Assembly (NCBI GenBank): GCA_027946365.1
Contig: JAPEUQ010000011.1
Coordinates: forward strand, 186,001-250,000
Reading direction: 5' to 3'
Length of the DNA stretch: 64,000 nt
Origin: Kalmusia sp. IMI 367209
Taxonomy: Eukaryota > Ascomycota > Dothideomycetes > Pleosporales > Didymosphaeriaceae
Shown here: positions 11,860-22,977 of the stretch, piece by piece
Layout of the letters: every line of letters begins with the position of its first letter
How positions within the stretch are numbered: the stretch's first letter is position 1
The notes under the pieces: model-generated
What the model was told of the DNA's origin: nothing
Database searches by the model: none
Seen by the model: only the letters and a program-made list of their open reading frames with translations
Program-made: the position numbers and the translations under genes

Positions 11860-13348
11860 TTACCTAAAGACAACCTCATACCCCTTCTTGTTCTTCATGC
11901 TAAAACTTGCATCTGGCCTCCAAACAACTGTCCTATCCTCCAATCCTTCAAACCTCATCACGAGTCGCACAAGCAGATACGCCGCCTCAGCCAAAGCCTT
12001 ATCCTTGCCCAAACACGCCCTCGGACCCTGCCCAAAGGGCACGAACTCCTTGCTATTTGGCTTGATATTGTTCCACCTCTCCGGGTTGAACTCCTCCGCG
12101 TCCGGACCGTAGATTTCTTTGGACATGTGGAGACCCCAGGAGTTGGAGATGGCGAATGTGCCAGCTGGAATGGGTAACGGGGAGAGCCCGTCTGCACCGC
12201 CGCCGTGAGGGAGCACCGTGTCCACGCGTGCGAAGCGGCCGATTTGCGGGAATACTGGGCGTAGACGGAGGGCTTCGGAGAGGATATTCTGGATGAGGGT
12301 GTTTGAGCGGAGGGCGTCCCAAGTCAACAAATCGGCGCCCTTGGAAACAACCTCTTCTCGAAGTTTGGCCCATATCTGAGGGCGTTGTGATAGGAGTTGG
12401 ATTACGTTGCAGGTCAATACGCCGGTTGTGTCCTGGCTCGCGAGCATGGTCTGCATGAGCTGGCTGCGGGCATCTGCTTTGTCTTTGGCTTGTGGTGTTA
12501 CGATCTCGGCCATGGTTCTGGTCTTTTTCGCTGTGTCTGGGGAATCGCTCTCGCGCTTGTCGATGGCGAAGTCGACGAAGCCGTGGAGTTTATTGCACAC
12601 ATCTCGATACCGTGCTTTGGGAAGTAGCTTTGAGACGGTACCCCCAAGCAAAAGACGTATTCCCATGCCAAGCAGTCCTTCCTGCCAAAGTTTATTAAAA
12701 GTCTCCGTTGGAATAGGCCGTCCATCATTCTTCACAGTCGAGTCGATCCCCAGAATGAAACTCATAGACGAGTGCATTAACTACCGTCAGGTTAGCAAAC
12801 GCACCCACCCTTATAAAGTTCCTCCCAACAGAACTTACAGCGTCGTACAGCAACGACCCCATCTCCACTTTTCCCTCTGCAGCTTCTATCTTAGCAATTA
12901 TGTTATCCGCCACCCCTTCTAGGACATTGAAGTTGTCGATATTCGGCCTATTGAATGCCGGTCTCAACATCTTCCTGCTCCGCAACCACTCCGGCCCATC
13001 ACTGCAGATAAAGCCGCTTCCCAGCATCGGCCCCATGCCCGCCTTTCGAAACTCGATGCCCCAGTCTTTCCCCACGACAATCGTGTGGACGTTATCCGCA
13101 TCGCATGTAATTACTGTAGCCATGGGCGTGTTCCACTTCGGAAGCCTATATGTAGGACCCAATTTGGAAAAGTTGCTAAGCTGCTTCCTGGCGTCCAAGG
13201 CCGTTGAGAAGATCCAGTCAAAGTTCATGATAGGGTCTAAGGTCCAGTACTTTGGAGGCAAAGTCCGCGCGCGGAGACGTCGCTGGATGAAGAGGTAGGC
13301 GACATGGCAGGCGAGCAGTGCGCCGACAATGAGGTAGATTTGCTGCAT
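11860..13348 (-). CDS. Cytochrome P450 monooxygenase (476 aa)
   Basis: Two exons, 12839-13348 and 11860-12780, split by a 58-nt phase-0 intron (donor GTAAGT). Features in order: N-terminal membrane anchor (about residues 3-20), proline-rich hinge (TLPPKYW), I-helix motif ASQDTT, K-helix EALR within SEALRLRP, and haem-binding loop FGQGPRACLG containing the axial Cys. The sequence resembles the fungal CYP52/CYP63-like alkane or fatty-acid omega-hydroxylase group (motif HSSMSFILGIDS), an ER-bound enzyme needing a P450 reductase. At 476 residues it is slightly short for that group but has all core motifs. The substrate cannot be told from sequence. Confidence 0.92.
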
Positions 13349-14043
13349 TTTGGGTACGTAGACAACAGGTCAAAGGGACTACGGGAGAGGGCTCAAGACC
13401 ATTTTGTATGAGCGGCTGAGCCAACAGGAAGTGGGCGTAAGCAAATGTCCTTGGGCGTGTCTGTTTATGGAAAGCGACTCGCTGCTAGATGAATGCGGAA
13501 AGGCGCGTCTTTGGGCGGGTTACACTAGCGACAACTACGGAGTTTCCGGACAAGTTTGGTATCATGGCTTGGAATTGTTTTGTCTGAATCATGTGCTAGT
13601 AATCTTTAAAACAATGTTTAGGTATGTATCTGTGGGGTTGTATGCAACTTTGTATAGAATATCCACGTAGTATGAGCATGGCGGCTAACTAGAATCGGTA
13701 TCGGGATTGCAATTGTATATATCATCGTAAGAAATTAAGTAGCCTATGCTAGAACATATCTCGTACGACAAACGTATTGTGGAGCAATTGGAGAAAGCTT
13801 GCGACCTTATGGCTCTCGTTCATTGGGATCCTATATATCACAAACCTCTTACAGGCGTACGACTTGCGTATCAGTCCAGCCGGCATCAGTAGCTCATATT
13901 TCACCTCTAAACACATTGATTGCCCTAATGATCTGGTACATGAGGCGATTGATATTTACACCAGCTGATCGAGGCGAGAACGGTATATATACAACTGTAA
14001 CAACCCCAACACTGAGGACTGAATATTAATACATCATCACACT
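13349..14043. other. Intergenic, P450 promoter region
   Basis: Lies between the P450 start and the 3' end of the mitochondrial fission gene. No coding or RNA gene was recognised. Confidence 0.5.
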
Positions 14044-15110
14044 TTACAACTCCTTTGGACTCCCAACGTGGCTCTCTTCCTTCCGCAACTCCTTTTGCCC
14101 CGTGACTGGCCTACCCTCGACAGCCTGTGGGCCACCAATCGCCTTGAACGCATTGTAAAATATCCACTCCGTCGCGTGCTCTACCGGCTCGTCGAAAATA
14201 TACGGGAGAAAGGGTACGGCTGCGATGCCGAGCTGCAGTAATATCAGTATCTTCCGAAGCCAGATGTGAAGGAAGAATGCAATGAAGAGAGACTTACCCC
14301 AATCGGGCCCCAAGTCCTTAATGTCTTATTCGTGACGTTCTTCATCGCTCTACCAGAATACCGCACAATGCTGTGGATCGTAAACGCCGGTAAGCCCATA
14401 CTCGCCACGCTCTGGAACACGGCTCGTTGCACCGCGACAGCCCTGTAGTCCTCGATAGCAGGAATATGACCAGGTGTGATAACACCAGCAGTCAGACTGC
14501 TCCCGCCTTCGTTTGAGCCTCCGGGCTTGACACCTGTCGTATTACTCAAGTTGTTTTTGAGGTTCTTGACTTTGTCCACGATGTTCCCACCAGAGGAGGG
14601 TTCTTTGATATCAACTTCGGGGTGGAGGACACGTTGATTTCGGACATAGGCTTTGTAGCCTTCATGCGCGACATCGCCGGCGATGTACAGCCAGGAGATT
14701 CCATAGGCGCTGCGAACGATGTAGGGGTGTGCGACTGGGCGGAATGACTCGCCGATGTCTGAATGTTGGTCATGTCAGTTGACTTCTTGCAAGAAACCGT
14801 CGAATACGCATGTGGAAGCAATGTGCGAATGTATTTACGTACCAGACGTATATGCAACATAGCGATGTGCAGACATCATGATCGTGCGCACGCGACTGGC
14901 ATACGCGGCGTATCGAATATTGGTATCGGTCGTGTCTTCGGCTTTCCCCTCAGTCAAGATCTCCCACATCTTCTCGTCCGAATCCAATGTCTGCTGGAGT
15001 TCCTTGGGCAGCTTCTTTCGCGGCGGCGGTATCGAGAAATCTGGTCTGCTCCCCTCGCGCTCGCGTGGCACACCGTCGACCTCTTCTATCTTCTTGTCGT
15101 CTTTCGCCAT
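14044..15110 (-). CDS. Mitochondrial fission process protein 1 homologue (305 aa)
   Basis: Three exons in phase: 14843-15110, 14298-14758 and 14044-14232. The product matches the MTFP1/MTP18 family of inner-membrane proteins that promote mitochondrial fission: an N-terminal polar region, then RYAAYASRVRTI, the block ESFRPVAHPYIVRSAYGISW, the segment YRAVAVQRAVFQSVASMGLP, and a C-terminal membrane stretch GIAAVPFLPYIFDEPVEHATE. It diverges from the ATP synthase subunit k gene across about 300 bp, so both mitochondrial genes probably share a promoter. It is longer than the animal protein because of a low-complexity insertion rich in Gly, Ser and Asn. Confidence 0.85.
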
Positions 15111-15414
15111 AATTCTAGATTACTCTCTTCTCAAACCAAAGAAACAACCTCGATAGCTCTGACGCGCGTGGACAACAAGAGAGGAGGAATATGTCCAACC
15201 CGGGAGCTGCCTGCTCCCGCCGTCCCCTCGGATGCTACCTTGCGTCACAGCTATGGTGCTAGCGACCCGCTGACTCAGCGGGCCTTCCGCGGTCGTGCCC
15301 GTGCCTCCTCCGAAAAGCTTCCCCGACCACCGCATCCCCAAAGGCACGCCTACGCCCATCCATTGAGCCCCCATCTCTCGCTCTCCGATCCGCTACTCGC
15401 TCAATACCGCCATC
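15111..15414. promoter_or_regulatory. Shared divergent promoter region
   Basis: About 300 bp separate the start codons of two divergent nuclear genes for mitochondrial inner-membrane proteins. It contains pyrimidine-rich and GC-rich stretches, but no specific binding site could be identified by eye. Confidence 0.5.
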
Positions 15415-15857
15415 ATGGTTGCTATGTACACCATTGCCGGCCGCCAGGTCGGATCGCACGTCGTACGTTTACCCCAGCGCAAATCTTCAGGCCAGCTCCG
15501 GACAGCTATCTGCGCTCGCTAAGAGCATCAAGGATCGCTCTTGGTGGGAACAGGGAGAGAACAAGGAGTCATGAGAAGTGTCTGGAGATGCGTAGTGGGA
15601 CTAGCTGACTGGTGATAGCTCGCAATGGCAACACTCGGCACGACTTTCCTCGGCGCCTACCTCTCCATGGGCGGCAGCAAGAAGACAGACACGAACACGC
15701 CCCCGCTCAACGCGAAGAGCAAGGAAGAGGAGAGCTTCATAAAGTACGGGTGCCCACCAGATTCGTTACACTTTGCTTGATGTACGCTATGGATGACCGA
15801 GGCTAATGATACTATAGAGACTTCGTGAGGAAGGCAGAGGGCGAGAAGAAGCATTGA
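15415..15857 (+). CDS. ATP19: ATP synthase subunit k (70 aa)
   Basis: Small three-exon gene: 15415-15462, 15619-15743 and 15818-15857, all in phase. The product starts MVAMYTIAGRQVGSHVLAM, followed by a hydrophobic segment (TLGTTFLGAYLSMGG) and a charged C-terminus ending EGEKKH. This is the size and pattern of fungal F1Fo-ATP synthase subunit k (yeast Atp19), a single-pass inner-membrane protein that stabilises ATP synthase dimers. The 156-nt first intron is long relative to the coding part. Its neighbour on the other strand is also a mitochondrial inner-membrane protein gene. Confidence 0.88.
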
Positions 15858-16258
15858 GATTGGATCGGTATTGAAAATAAGGAACGAACATGCGCATAAG
15901 GATTGTGACGAGATAGCTGAGTGGGGAACTGGTCGCAGCGTACGGCTCGGATAGACGGAAGTGCGATGGGCATGTAAAACTGCAGATACAGTCCGAATTG
16001 TACCAACAACCCCCAAACGTCATGTTTACGCCCATTTTGCTCGTTTCAGCACTGTGTGAGACTGGCTGATAATTGCCCTCTTGATTATAAACTATCCTCT
16101 AAGCATAAAAGCACACAGAAGCGGTATATAACGTGGTTTAGACGCCCCAACGCCATGCCACAAACCGTCATAACACATACAACCCGACCCTAATCTTACG
16201 AGTCTACCCATCCGCCCATCCCAAAACTAGATCCATGAGGGAAAAATAGGAAAACGCA
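15858..16258. other. Intergenic, convergent 3' ends
   Basis: Spacer between the 3' ends of ATP19 and the Csm1 gene. Nothing else is seen. Confidence 0.6.
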
Positions 16259-17952
16259 TTACTCGTCGTCTTCAAGAATGATCTTCTTTGACATCGAGTC
16301 TACAATCTTCATGAAGAACTTCGGCGCCTGATCGCGTGGGAAGCCAATCTCTTCCGTCAAATAATCCGGCAACAGTTCAATAAGATCCTTATCGCGTTGC
16401 TCATCAAGCATTGGGTTGTAATTGAACTCATTTTCATCGTATGAGTCTCCCTCGCTAGAGACGGTGAGCTGGAAATGCAAAGCTGTACATTCAACGTCAA
16501 TGATTGCTTGAAAGTTAGGGGTGGGCAACTTACTTCCGTTCCGACCCGTCTGAATACAGTCGTACACATCGTCACCATCTTCGGTTTTCTTTACCTCAGA
16601 GCCCATAACGAGGAGGTTGGTCAAATCACTATAAAGCTCCACTTTCTTTGCCTGGAAGGTAGCCTTCTTGGCTGCTTCAGCTGAGCCGGGGAGCACCGCG
16701 CCAGTTGATCTTTGCTTAACCGCGCTTCCGGGCATGATCTTGTTCTCAGATGGTACGGAAGAACGGGCAGCGGCAAGCTTAGTTGAAAGCGTCTTATTTT
16801 CACTCTGTGCAGTGTTGAGAGAGTCGTTAAGTTTCTGATTTTCTGCGGCTAGACGGGCGTTCTCCTTCTCTACCTTGGCTAGGTCTTTTCTCAGCGCAGC
16901 AATCTCAGAGCTACGGGACTGCATCTCGGTGATCTGCTGCTTAAGCGCTTTTATCACAGCGTCTTGATCTGTATACATGTCAGCAACGTTGCAAACAGAA
17001 GTACATTGGACCACGTACCCTTCGCTGTCTGCTCCGTCTTCCGCTTCAGCTGATCGAAGTTAGACTCTTTGCCTAATGAGGCTGCGTCCTTCAAGTTTTC
17101 GTATTTGACCGTCATAGCGTCCAGCTTCTTAGTGAGATCGCCAACCTTGCGTCTCAATACCGGGTCACGCTCCGTATCTGAAACACTGCCTGCTCGTCGT
17201 GGGCCGGCCGAAGTCTGGCGCGCGTTCCGAGACGTCTGCTGCGTTCGACGTGGCGCCGGCTTCTGCGGTGGTGCTTTTTGGGTCTCTGCTACCTCCTCTT
17301 CTATTTCTATGGACTCTTCAACGTCCATGGGCTCTGGCTCTGGCTCAGCCTGGGTCTCGGGGATGGTCACGGCCTCGAGCTCAGCCTGCGCAGCTCGTTT
17401 GGTGGCCCTTGGCTTCGCGGCTGTCTTTGACTTGCTCTCCTTTTTAGGTATCGGCTCCTTATCTACTGTTTTCCGCGTTTTCTTCACAGGTGCTGGCTCT
17501 TCTGTAGCAACCTCATATTGCGCTGCCTTCGTCTTCGTAGGAGGTCGACCCCGCTTTGTTGGCTTAGGTTCTACTGGCGCAACAAGGTCGCCTTCGCCTT
17601 CGAATTCGTCCACTTCTTCAGTATCGTTCCCATTGTCGTCCTGCCGCTCGGCAAGGACCTTGCGACCGCCGCGGGCACCCGTCTTCTTCGTGACTGCTGC
17701 ACCTTGCTTCTTTGCGCCAAGGACACTGTTCCCGCTCGTGCGACGCGTCGTAGTTTTCGCTTTTGCTGTAGGCTTCGTCGCCGCAGTGGAGTTCACTATT
17801 TGCGCGGCTTTTCCACGCGGTTTGCGCCCCGGCGCCTGGTTCTCTGTGTTCGAATCGGGGGTTGGGAAAGCGTTCAACTCGTCAACCATCTCGTCTTCGG
17901 ATGCGGAGTCGACCGTAAATGACAGGTTCACTGCGGCTTTGCGCGGCGCCAT
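16259..17952 (-). CDS. Monopolin complex subunit Csm1/Pcs1 (530 aa)
   Basis: Three exons in phase: 17019-17952, 16534-16968 and 16259-16482. The second intron is a multiple of three without a stop, so it is easy to miss; removing it gives the conserved junction CIQTGRNGTLHFQLTV. The N-terminal half is basic and disordered with AT-hook-like KRGRPP; a coiled coil follows (about 345-440); the C-terminal globular domain starts at VELYSDLTNLLV and continues through FNYNPMLDEQRD and LPDYLTEEIGFPRDQAPKFF. This is the Csm1/Pcs1 family, which clamps microtubule attachment sites at kinetochores and acts in rDNA silencing. The start at MAPRKAAVNL was chosen because the preceding in-frame stretch is not protein-like. 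Confidence 0.88.
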
Positions 17953-18161
17953 GTTGTGTTGGCTTATCAGGAAGTGGATAGTCGGGATGATGTTGTCGCA
18001 TGCAGCAGGCTCGGTGGGGTGTAAACAAACGCGACAGATACAGAAGGCCCGTGCGCTGCTCGCAAGTCCCCTGCATCGCCCAATTTCTACTTCAAATGCA
18101 GACAGGATACCATGGCCAAGTTTGCTCAACGATTACTTGTATATGTAGTTACAGCAACGAC

Positions 18162-18941
18162 TTAATGAGCCATCTTCTCGAACAACGGCTCCATGCTCTC
18201 CTTCCAGCTGCCCACGACTTTGTTTCCTGGCCCAGCCGTGATCAAAGTCTCACCCTTCTTCCATTTCTGCGTCACTTCTTCTGTAAATTCATCGACTGTC
18301 ATTGTAGATGGGGCGTTCTCCTTCTTATTGTCATCCGGATTAGCTCTCTCGCGATGGAGATCAGTGGCTACCATGGGCGGCGCGATCTCGACGACCTTTA
18401 CAGTACTTTCTTCCAACTGCTTGCGCAGGCTCATGCTCCAGAAATGCATCCATGCTTTGGTTGCACAATAAACCGGGTTCACCAGGGAAAATGGTACGAA
18501 GCCGAGAACTGATGAGATGTTGACGACAAGCGCGTTCGGTTTAGATTTGAAATGCGTGAGCAGTTCTAAGATGAGGTGCATCGGTCCTCGGACGTTGATA
18601 TCGATTTCTTGATCTGCTTTCGTGAGGAAATCGCTAGAGTCGTTCTTGTTGACGTCGATAGGACGTTGCACACCGGCATTGTTGATCAGACAATCAACAT
18701 CTGGGTGCTCCGAGGTAAGCTTTTTGACAAAATCCGGTACCGATTTGATATCTCCAGTGTCCAACACATAATATGCCGCGGCGCCTATCTCTTGAGCGGT
18801 CGATTGCAGTGTCGATTCGGTTCGGCCTACAATGATGACTTTCTTGCCATCTCTTATCAGTTGGTTTGAGAGAGCTTTTCCAATGCCCCCACCGCCCCCT
18901 GTTACGACCGCTGTATTGAATTCGTAAGTGTTAGTCGACAT
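18162..18941 (-). CDS. Short-chain dehydrogenase/reductase (259 aa)
   Basis: Single-exon classical SDR, probably NAD(P)-dependent and cytosolic. Nucleotide-binding motif TGGGGGIG near the N-terminus, NNAG motif (INNAGVQ), catalytic Ser in NISSVLG, and the YxxxK pair in YCATKAW. The sequence resembles the DltE-like group of uncharacterised fungal SDRs. The Met at 18941 (MSTNTYEFNTAVVTG) gives the usual short lead before the Rossmann strand; an in-frame Met at 18995 would add 18 residues without family character. Substrate unknown. Confidence 0.9.
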   Translation of the reverse strand: MSTNTYEFNTAVVTGGGGGIGKALSNQLIRDGKKVIIVGRTESTLQSTAQEIGAAAYYVLDTGDIKSVPDFVKKLTSEHPDVDCLINNAGVQRPIDVNKNDSSDFLTKADQEIDINVRGPMHLILELLTHFKSKPNALVVNISSVLGFVPFSLVNPVYCATKAWMHFWSMSLRKQLEESTVKVVEIAPPMVATDLHRERANPDDNKKENAPSTMTVDEFTEEVTQKWKKGETLITAGPGNKVVGSWKESMEPLFEKMAH

Positions 18942-18995
18942 TCTAACTTCGATATTGAAATCTTCCTCAAACGTATGCTTTTGTCCCCGGCCCAA

Positions 18996-19936
18996 AGTAC
19001 TCTATTTATATGCGACGGTCTAGTTACTGGACGCATTCCGCACAAGTCCGGCTATGACGTTGTGAAAGGTTCAGTACTAATTTATTGTTGGCCCTATTGG
19101 AATCATGCGTAGTGATTTGAGAGCATACTGTGATGCAGTGGACGGTCGTATTTTCGATGCCGATATGTCTAGCCTTCGAATTAGCACAGATGATGACGAC
19201 ACTATGCATCTTTCTCCTTCCGTCGTGCACGCTCCATCGAAGGTCCTGAAGATTGAAACTAGCCACTCGCAAACCGTTGATGCTCTCTGGACGCGAAACA
19301 CACGAAAGATTTTATTCTACTTGGCGTCCTTTGGAGTGGAAGATCAACCTTCTTGAGGCATATGGGGTAAGTAGCTAGATTGGGAGTGGGGCTCTCGTCA
19401 CCCCGCATCCTCAGTCCTAGCTTGTACCGTGCATCGGATTACGAATTCCTGACTGTCCTTTCACGCCGCCACTGTTGTATGCCTGGAACAGCTTTCAAGC
19501 TTCTTATGCCACTTCAAATCGGAGTAGTGCAACGCCCGAAAGCTGAATGCGGTCATCCGAGGCTCGGTGGGGTTGACAGTTGTGGCACAAACCCACAGAC
19601 CCGACCATACGCTGATGATCCTCCAGACCGATTTCCACTGCCGTGGAAAAAAGCGCTACTAGGATGCCGCCTCCAAAGCGTGTAAATAGGTCGCGGGCCC
19701 AGTTGACCATGCTCTCTACGCTCCCTGCTATCTCTACGAAGCCTTGAAAGATTCAGATTGTCGATCACACCGATTCTTCCCTATATGCAATCCTCAAACA
19801 CGTGATCATCTCGCCACTACACAGCCCATAAATCACACACAGGCCTTTGATTTCGTGCAGGCTGTGCACAAACTCAGCAACTTCCGCAATATTCCTAGCA
19901 TATTTCGACAGCCTTGACAGCACCCGATTCTAAGTC
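18996..19936. other. Intergenic, no gene seen
   Basis: Divergent spacer of about 0.9 kb between the SDR gene and the FAD monooxygenase gene. Short frames here lack codon bias or recognisable domains. Confidence 0.5.
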
Positions 19937-22202
19937 ATGGGAGCGAAAGAGCTCCCTGAATCGGAATGTGACGTGTAAGTGGCCCAACCATTGATGAAAG
20001 TATACCCGTTAATATTTGACAGCCTGATCGTGGGTGCAGGTCCCGCCGGGTGGGTCTTCAATGGAAGTTATGATATTGACAGCGTGGCTAACCTGCCGAA
20101 GCCTCATGCTGGCGACATGGATGGCCCATTGTGGCATCAAAGCCCGAATCGTGGACAAGCGGAGCACGAAAATATTCTCTGGCCAGGCTGATGGGCTACA
20201 AAGTCGTAGCCTTGAGATATTTGATAGTTTTGGCTTTGCTGATCGGGCGTGGAAGGAGGCTAATCATATGCTCGAGGTTAGTCATCTTAAACAGGTTTCT
20301 GACTTATAGTCATTTGAGTTGCTACTAATAACGTGAATGGTAGATGTGCATGTGGGTCTGTGAATCACTTCCTACACTGTTGCAACTACTCACATCTTTG
20401 GTAGAACCCGGGTGAAGACGGCACGTTACGAAGGTCTGATCGGGTGCCCGATGCTATAATAGGCCTTTCACGATTCACGCAAATTGTCCTACATCAAGGA
20501 CGTGTCGAGCGATTCTTCCTAGACAACATTAAAAAATACTCCAAGGACTCGCTTCGTGTAGAGCGTGCTGTCCTCCCCGAATCGCTGATGTTTGCGGAGG
20601 AGCTCTGCGATGACCACTTTGAAGATACATACCCGCTCAAGGTACATTTAAGGCATCTTGCGGAAGAGGAGGCCACCCCTGCACAAAGCAACGGAAGCAC
20701 TGTTCAGGACGGACTTTTCAGAAGTAATCTGGCAGAGGATGACACTGATGATCTGATTGCTCACAGTAGGGCAAATGCAGGAAGCACCGAGACCGTCAAA
20801 GCGAAGTACATGGTAGGATGCGATGGAGCCCATAGCTGGACAAGACGACAGCTTGGTTTTCAGCTGGAAGGGGAACCGACAGATTTCATATGGGGAGTAC
20901 TAGGTAGAATTTCTTCACTTCCCCTTATTCGAGATTTATTCTGACTCTCCGTTAGATGTGATACCGATCACAGACTTCCCGGACATTCGTATGCGTTGTG
21001 CTGTCCATAGCGCTTCCTCTGGTTCTCTTATGGTTATCCCTCGTGAAAACAAGCTCGTTCGGTTATACATTCAGCTCACGGAGATCAAACCAGATGCAAG
21101 CGGACGGGCTGATCGTTCAAAGATCACCCCAGAGACTATCATCAAGGCTGCTCAGAAGATCATAGCACCTTACAATCTTACATACGAGTACTGTGATTGG
21201 TGGACAGCATACCAGATCGGACAGCGCGTCGGCACCAACTTCGATTACCGGGGCAGGGTGTTCTTGGCCGGCGACGCGGTGCACACACACTCACCAAAAG
21301 CTGGGCAAGGCATGAATGTTTCGATGCAGGATGCATTCAACCTAGGCTGGAAACTGGCTCTTGTGGTCAAAGGTGTGGCACAGCCATCTATACTAAAAAC
21401 ATATCAGTCGGAGCGCAGGCGCATAGCCCAAGACCTCATCGATTTCGACCACAAATTCTCCCGTCTGTTCTCAGGCCGCCCCGCGAAGGACGTCCTTGAC
21501 GAATCAGGAGTCAGCATGGCCGAGTTTAAAGACGCTTTCGTCAAAGGCAACATGTTCGCCTCAGGTCTATCCGTAGACTACGGCGCCAGCATGCTCGTAG
21601 CCAAGGCAGGCGATGCAGCTGAACAAGGCGACGGCACCGACGTTTCTTCCAAAGGGCAGGTCACCGGCAAGCAAGCCCTAGCCACAAACATCATAATGGG
21701 GATGCGCTTCCCTAGCTTTAAAGTACTGAACCAGAGTGACGCTAGGCCCTGGCACTTCCAAGAACTGCTCAAGTCCGACGGCTGCTTCCGTATCATCGTC
21801 TTCGCGGGCAATGTCCTCTCGCCTGCACAAAAGGCTCGCCTCGACGCTTTCTGCTCGAAACTCACCGGATCATCCTTCCTCGCACCGCATGTTCATAAGA
21901 ACATCGGTATATTGACGTGTCATTCTGCCAAACGCGCCGAGACAGAGCTTCTAAAAGACTTCCCGGATGTGCTGCATCCGTTTGATGCTCAGACGGGCTG
22001 GGATTACAACAGTATCTTTGTGGATGATGTGAGTTACCACGAGGGGTTCGGAGATGCATATAAGAATTATGGAATAGATAAGGAGACGGGTTGCGTGGTA
22101 GTCACACGGCCGGATCAGTATGTGGGGTTTGTTGGGGAGTTGGATGGGGACGATGGCTGGAAGGGTGTAGAGGCATATTTTAGAGGGATTTTGGTTGGGT
22201 AG
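19937..22202 (+). CDS. FAD-dependent aromatic monooxygenase, phenol 2-monooxygenase type (665 aa)
   Basis: Six exons in phase: 19937-19974, 20023-20049, 20102-20276, 20344-20355, 20405-20903 and 20956-22202. Two are tiny (27 and 12 nt), yet each is needed to join VLIVGAGPAG to LMLATWMA and to encode MCMW before NPGEDG. The N-terminal FAD-binding GxGxxG motif, KYMVGCDGAHSW and GRVFLAGDAVHTHSPKAGQGMN define the PHBH-fold flavoprotein class. The C-terminal about 200 residues form the thioredoxin-like dimerisation domain of phenol hydroxylases, and the length fits that family. It hydroxylates a phenolic substrate with NADPH and oxygen. The MFS gene downstream in the same direction could export or import a related compound, but this is inference. 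Confidence 0.9.
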
Positions 22203-22977
22203 GGTGAGAGCGCATGCCGTATTTGGAAGGAGAGGCTCGAACTGTGACTTTTACAATGTAGAGGTGGGGCGAGCACACGCTTATCAGTTACTATGGTAGG
22301 AAATTTCCTGAAAATAGTGAGCGATGTCTTTCTTTAACTCGTTACTGGCTATATGTAACTTGAACGTCATCGATGATCCACCTTTGGATGTCTTGAAATA
22401 CGGGTCTGTGTGAGCATATCACTAATCTCGCTGAGAGCCAAATAAGACCCAAGGTTGTGCAAGGTAACTCTACTCGGGAGGATAAAGTCTTTGCTCATAT
22501 GCTACCGCCCTTCGTCCGGATACAAGCTGAAGGGATACCAGTCGTTATAATGAGTATCGCACTCATCATCCTACAACGGCAACCCGATATTCACAACGTA
22601 GCCCAGCGCCTCCTCATTCGAGTGTTGGGACGCAGCGTCGCACCACAACACCATCCGAGCCGTGGAATGCACGGTCGCACATGATCATATAAAATGGTTT
22701 GTACCACAACACAAAGTAGGACCCGCTGATCAAAGATGGGGAGACAAAACCTGAAGCATGCCGAAGGGACGAGTTACACTACCTTGAAACGTTGCTTGAG
22801 TGCGGAGAAGCCGCTGATGTTGTACCCGCACCGTGGTATGTGGTGGTGTGTCGACGTCATGTGCATTCCTCGTGCATCCCTGGCCGGAGGTATACAAGCG
22901 CTGCAGTCACTCCTTTTATTCCTAAGCTATGGGGCAGCATTATGCGCATGCTCTTACCTCGTACCTTTCACGCAGCC
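22203..22977. other. Spacer; ORF open upstream of MFS start
   Basis: Between the monooxygenase and the MFS gene. The MFS frame stays open upstream to about 22790 and includes coding-like text (LECGEAADVVPAPW), but no family could be named. It may be a gene remnant or a longer MFS N-terminus. Confidence 0.35.

Noticed and set aside
17069..18148. 359-codon plus-strand frame opposite the Csm1 gene
   Set aside because: It lies antisense to the well-supported Csm1 exon 1, and its composition mirrors the Lys/Ala-rich disordered region.
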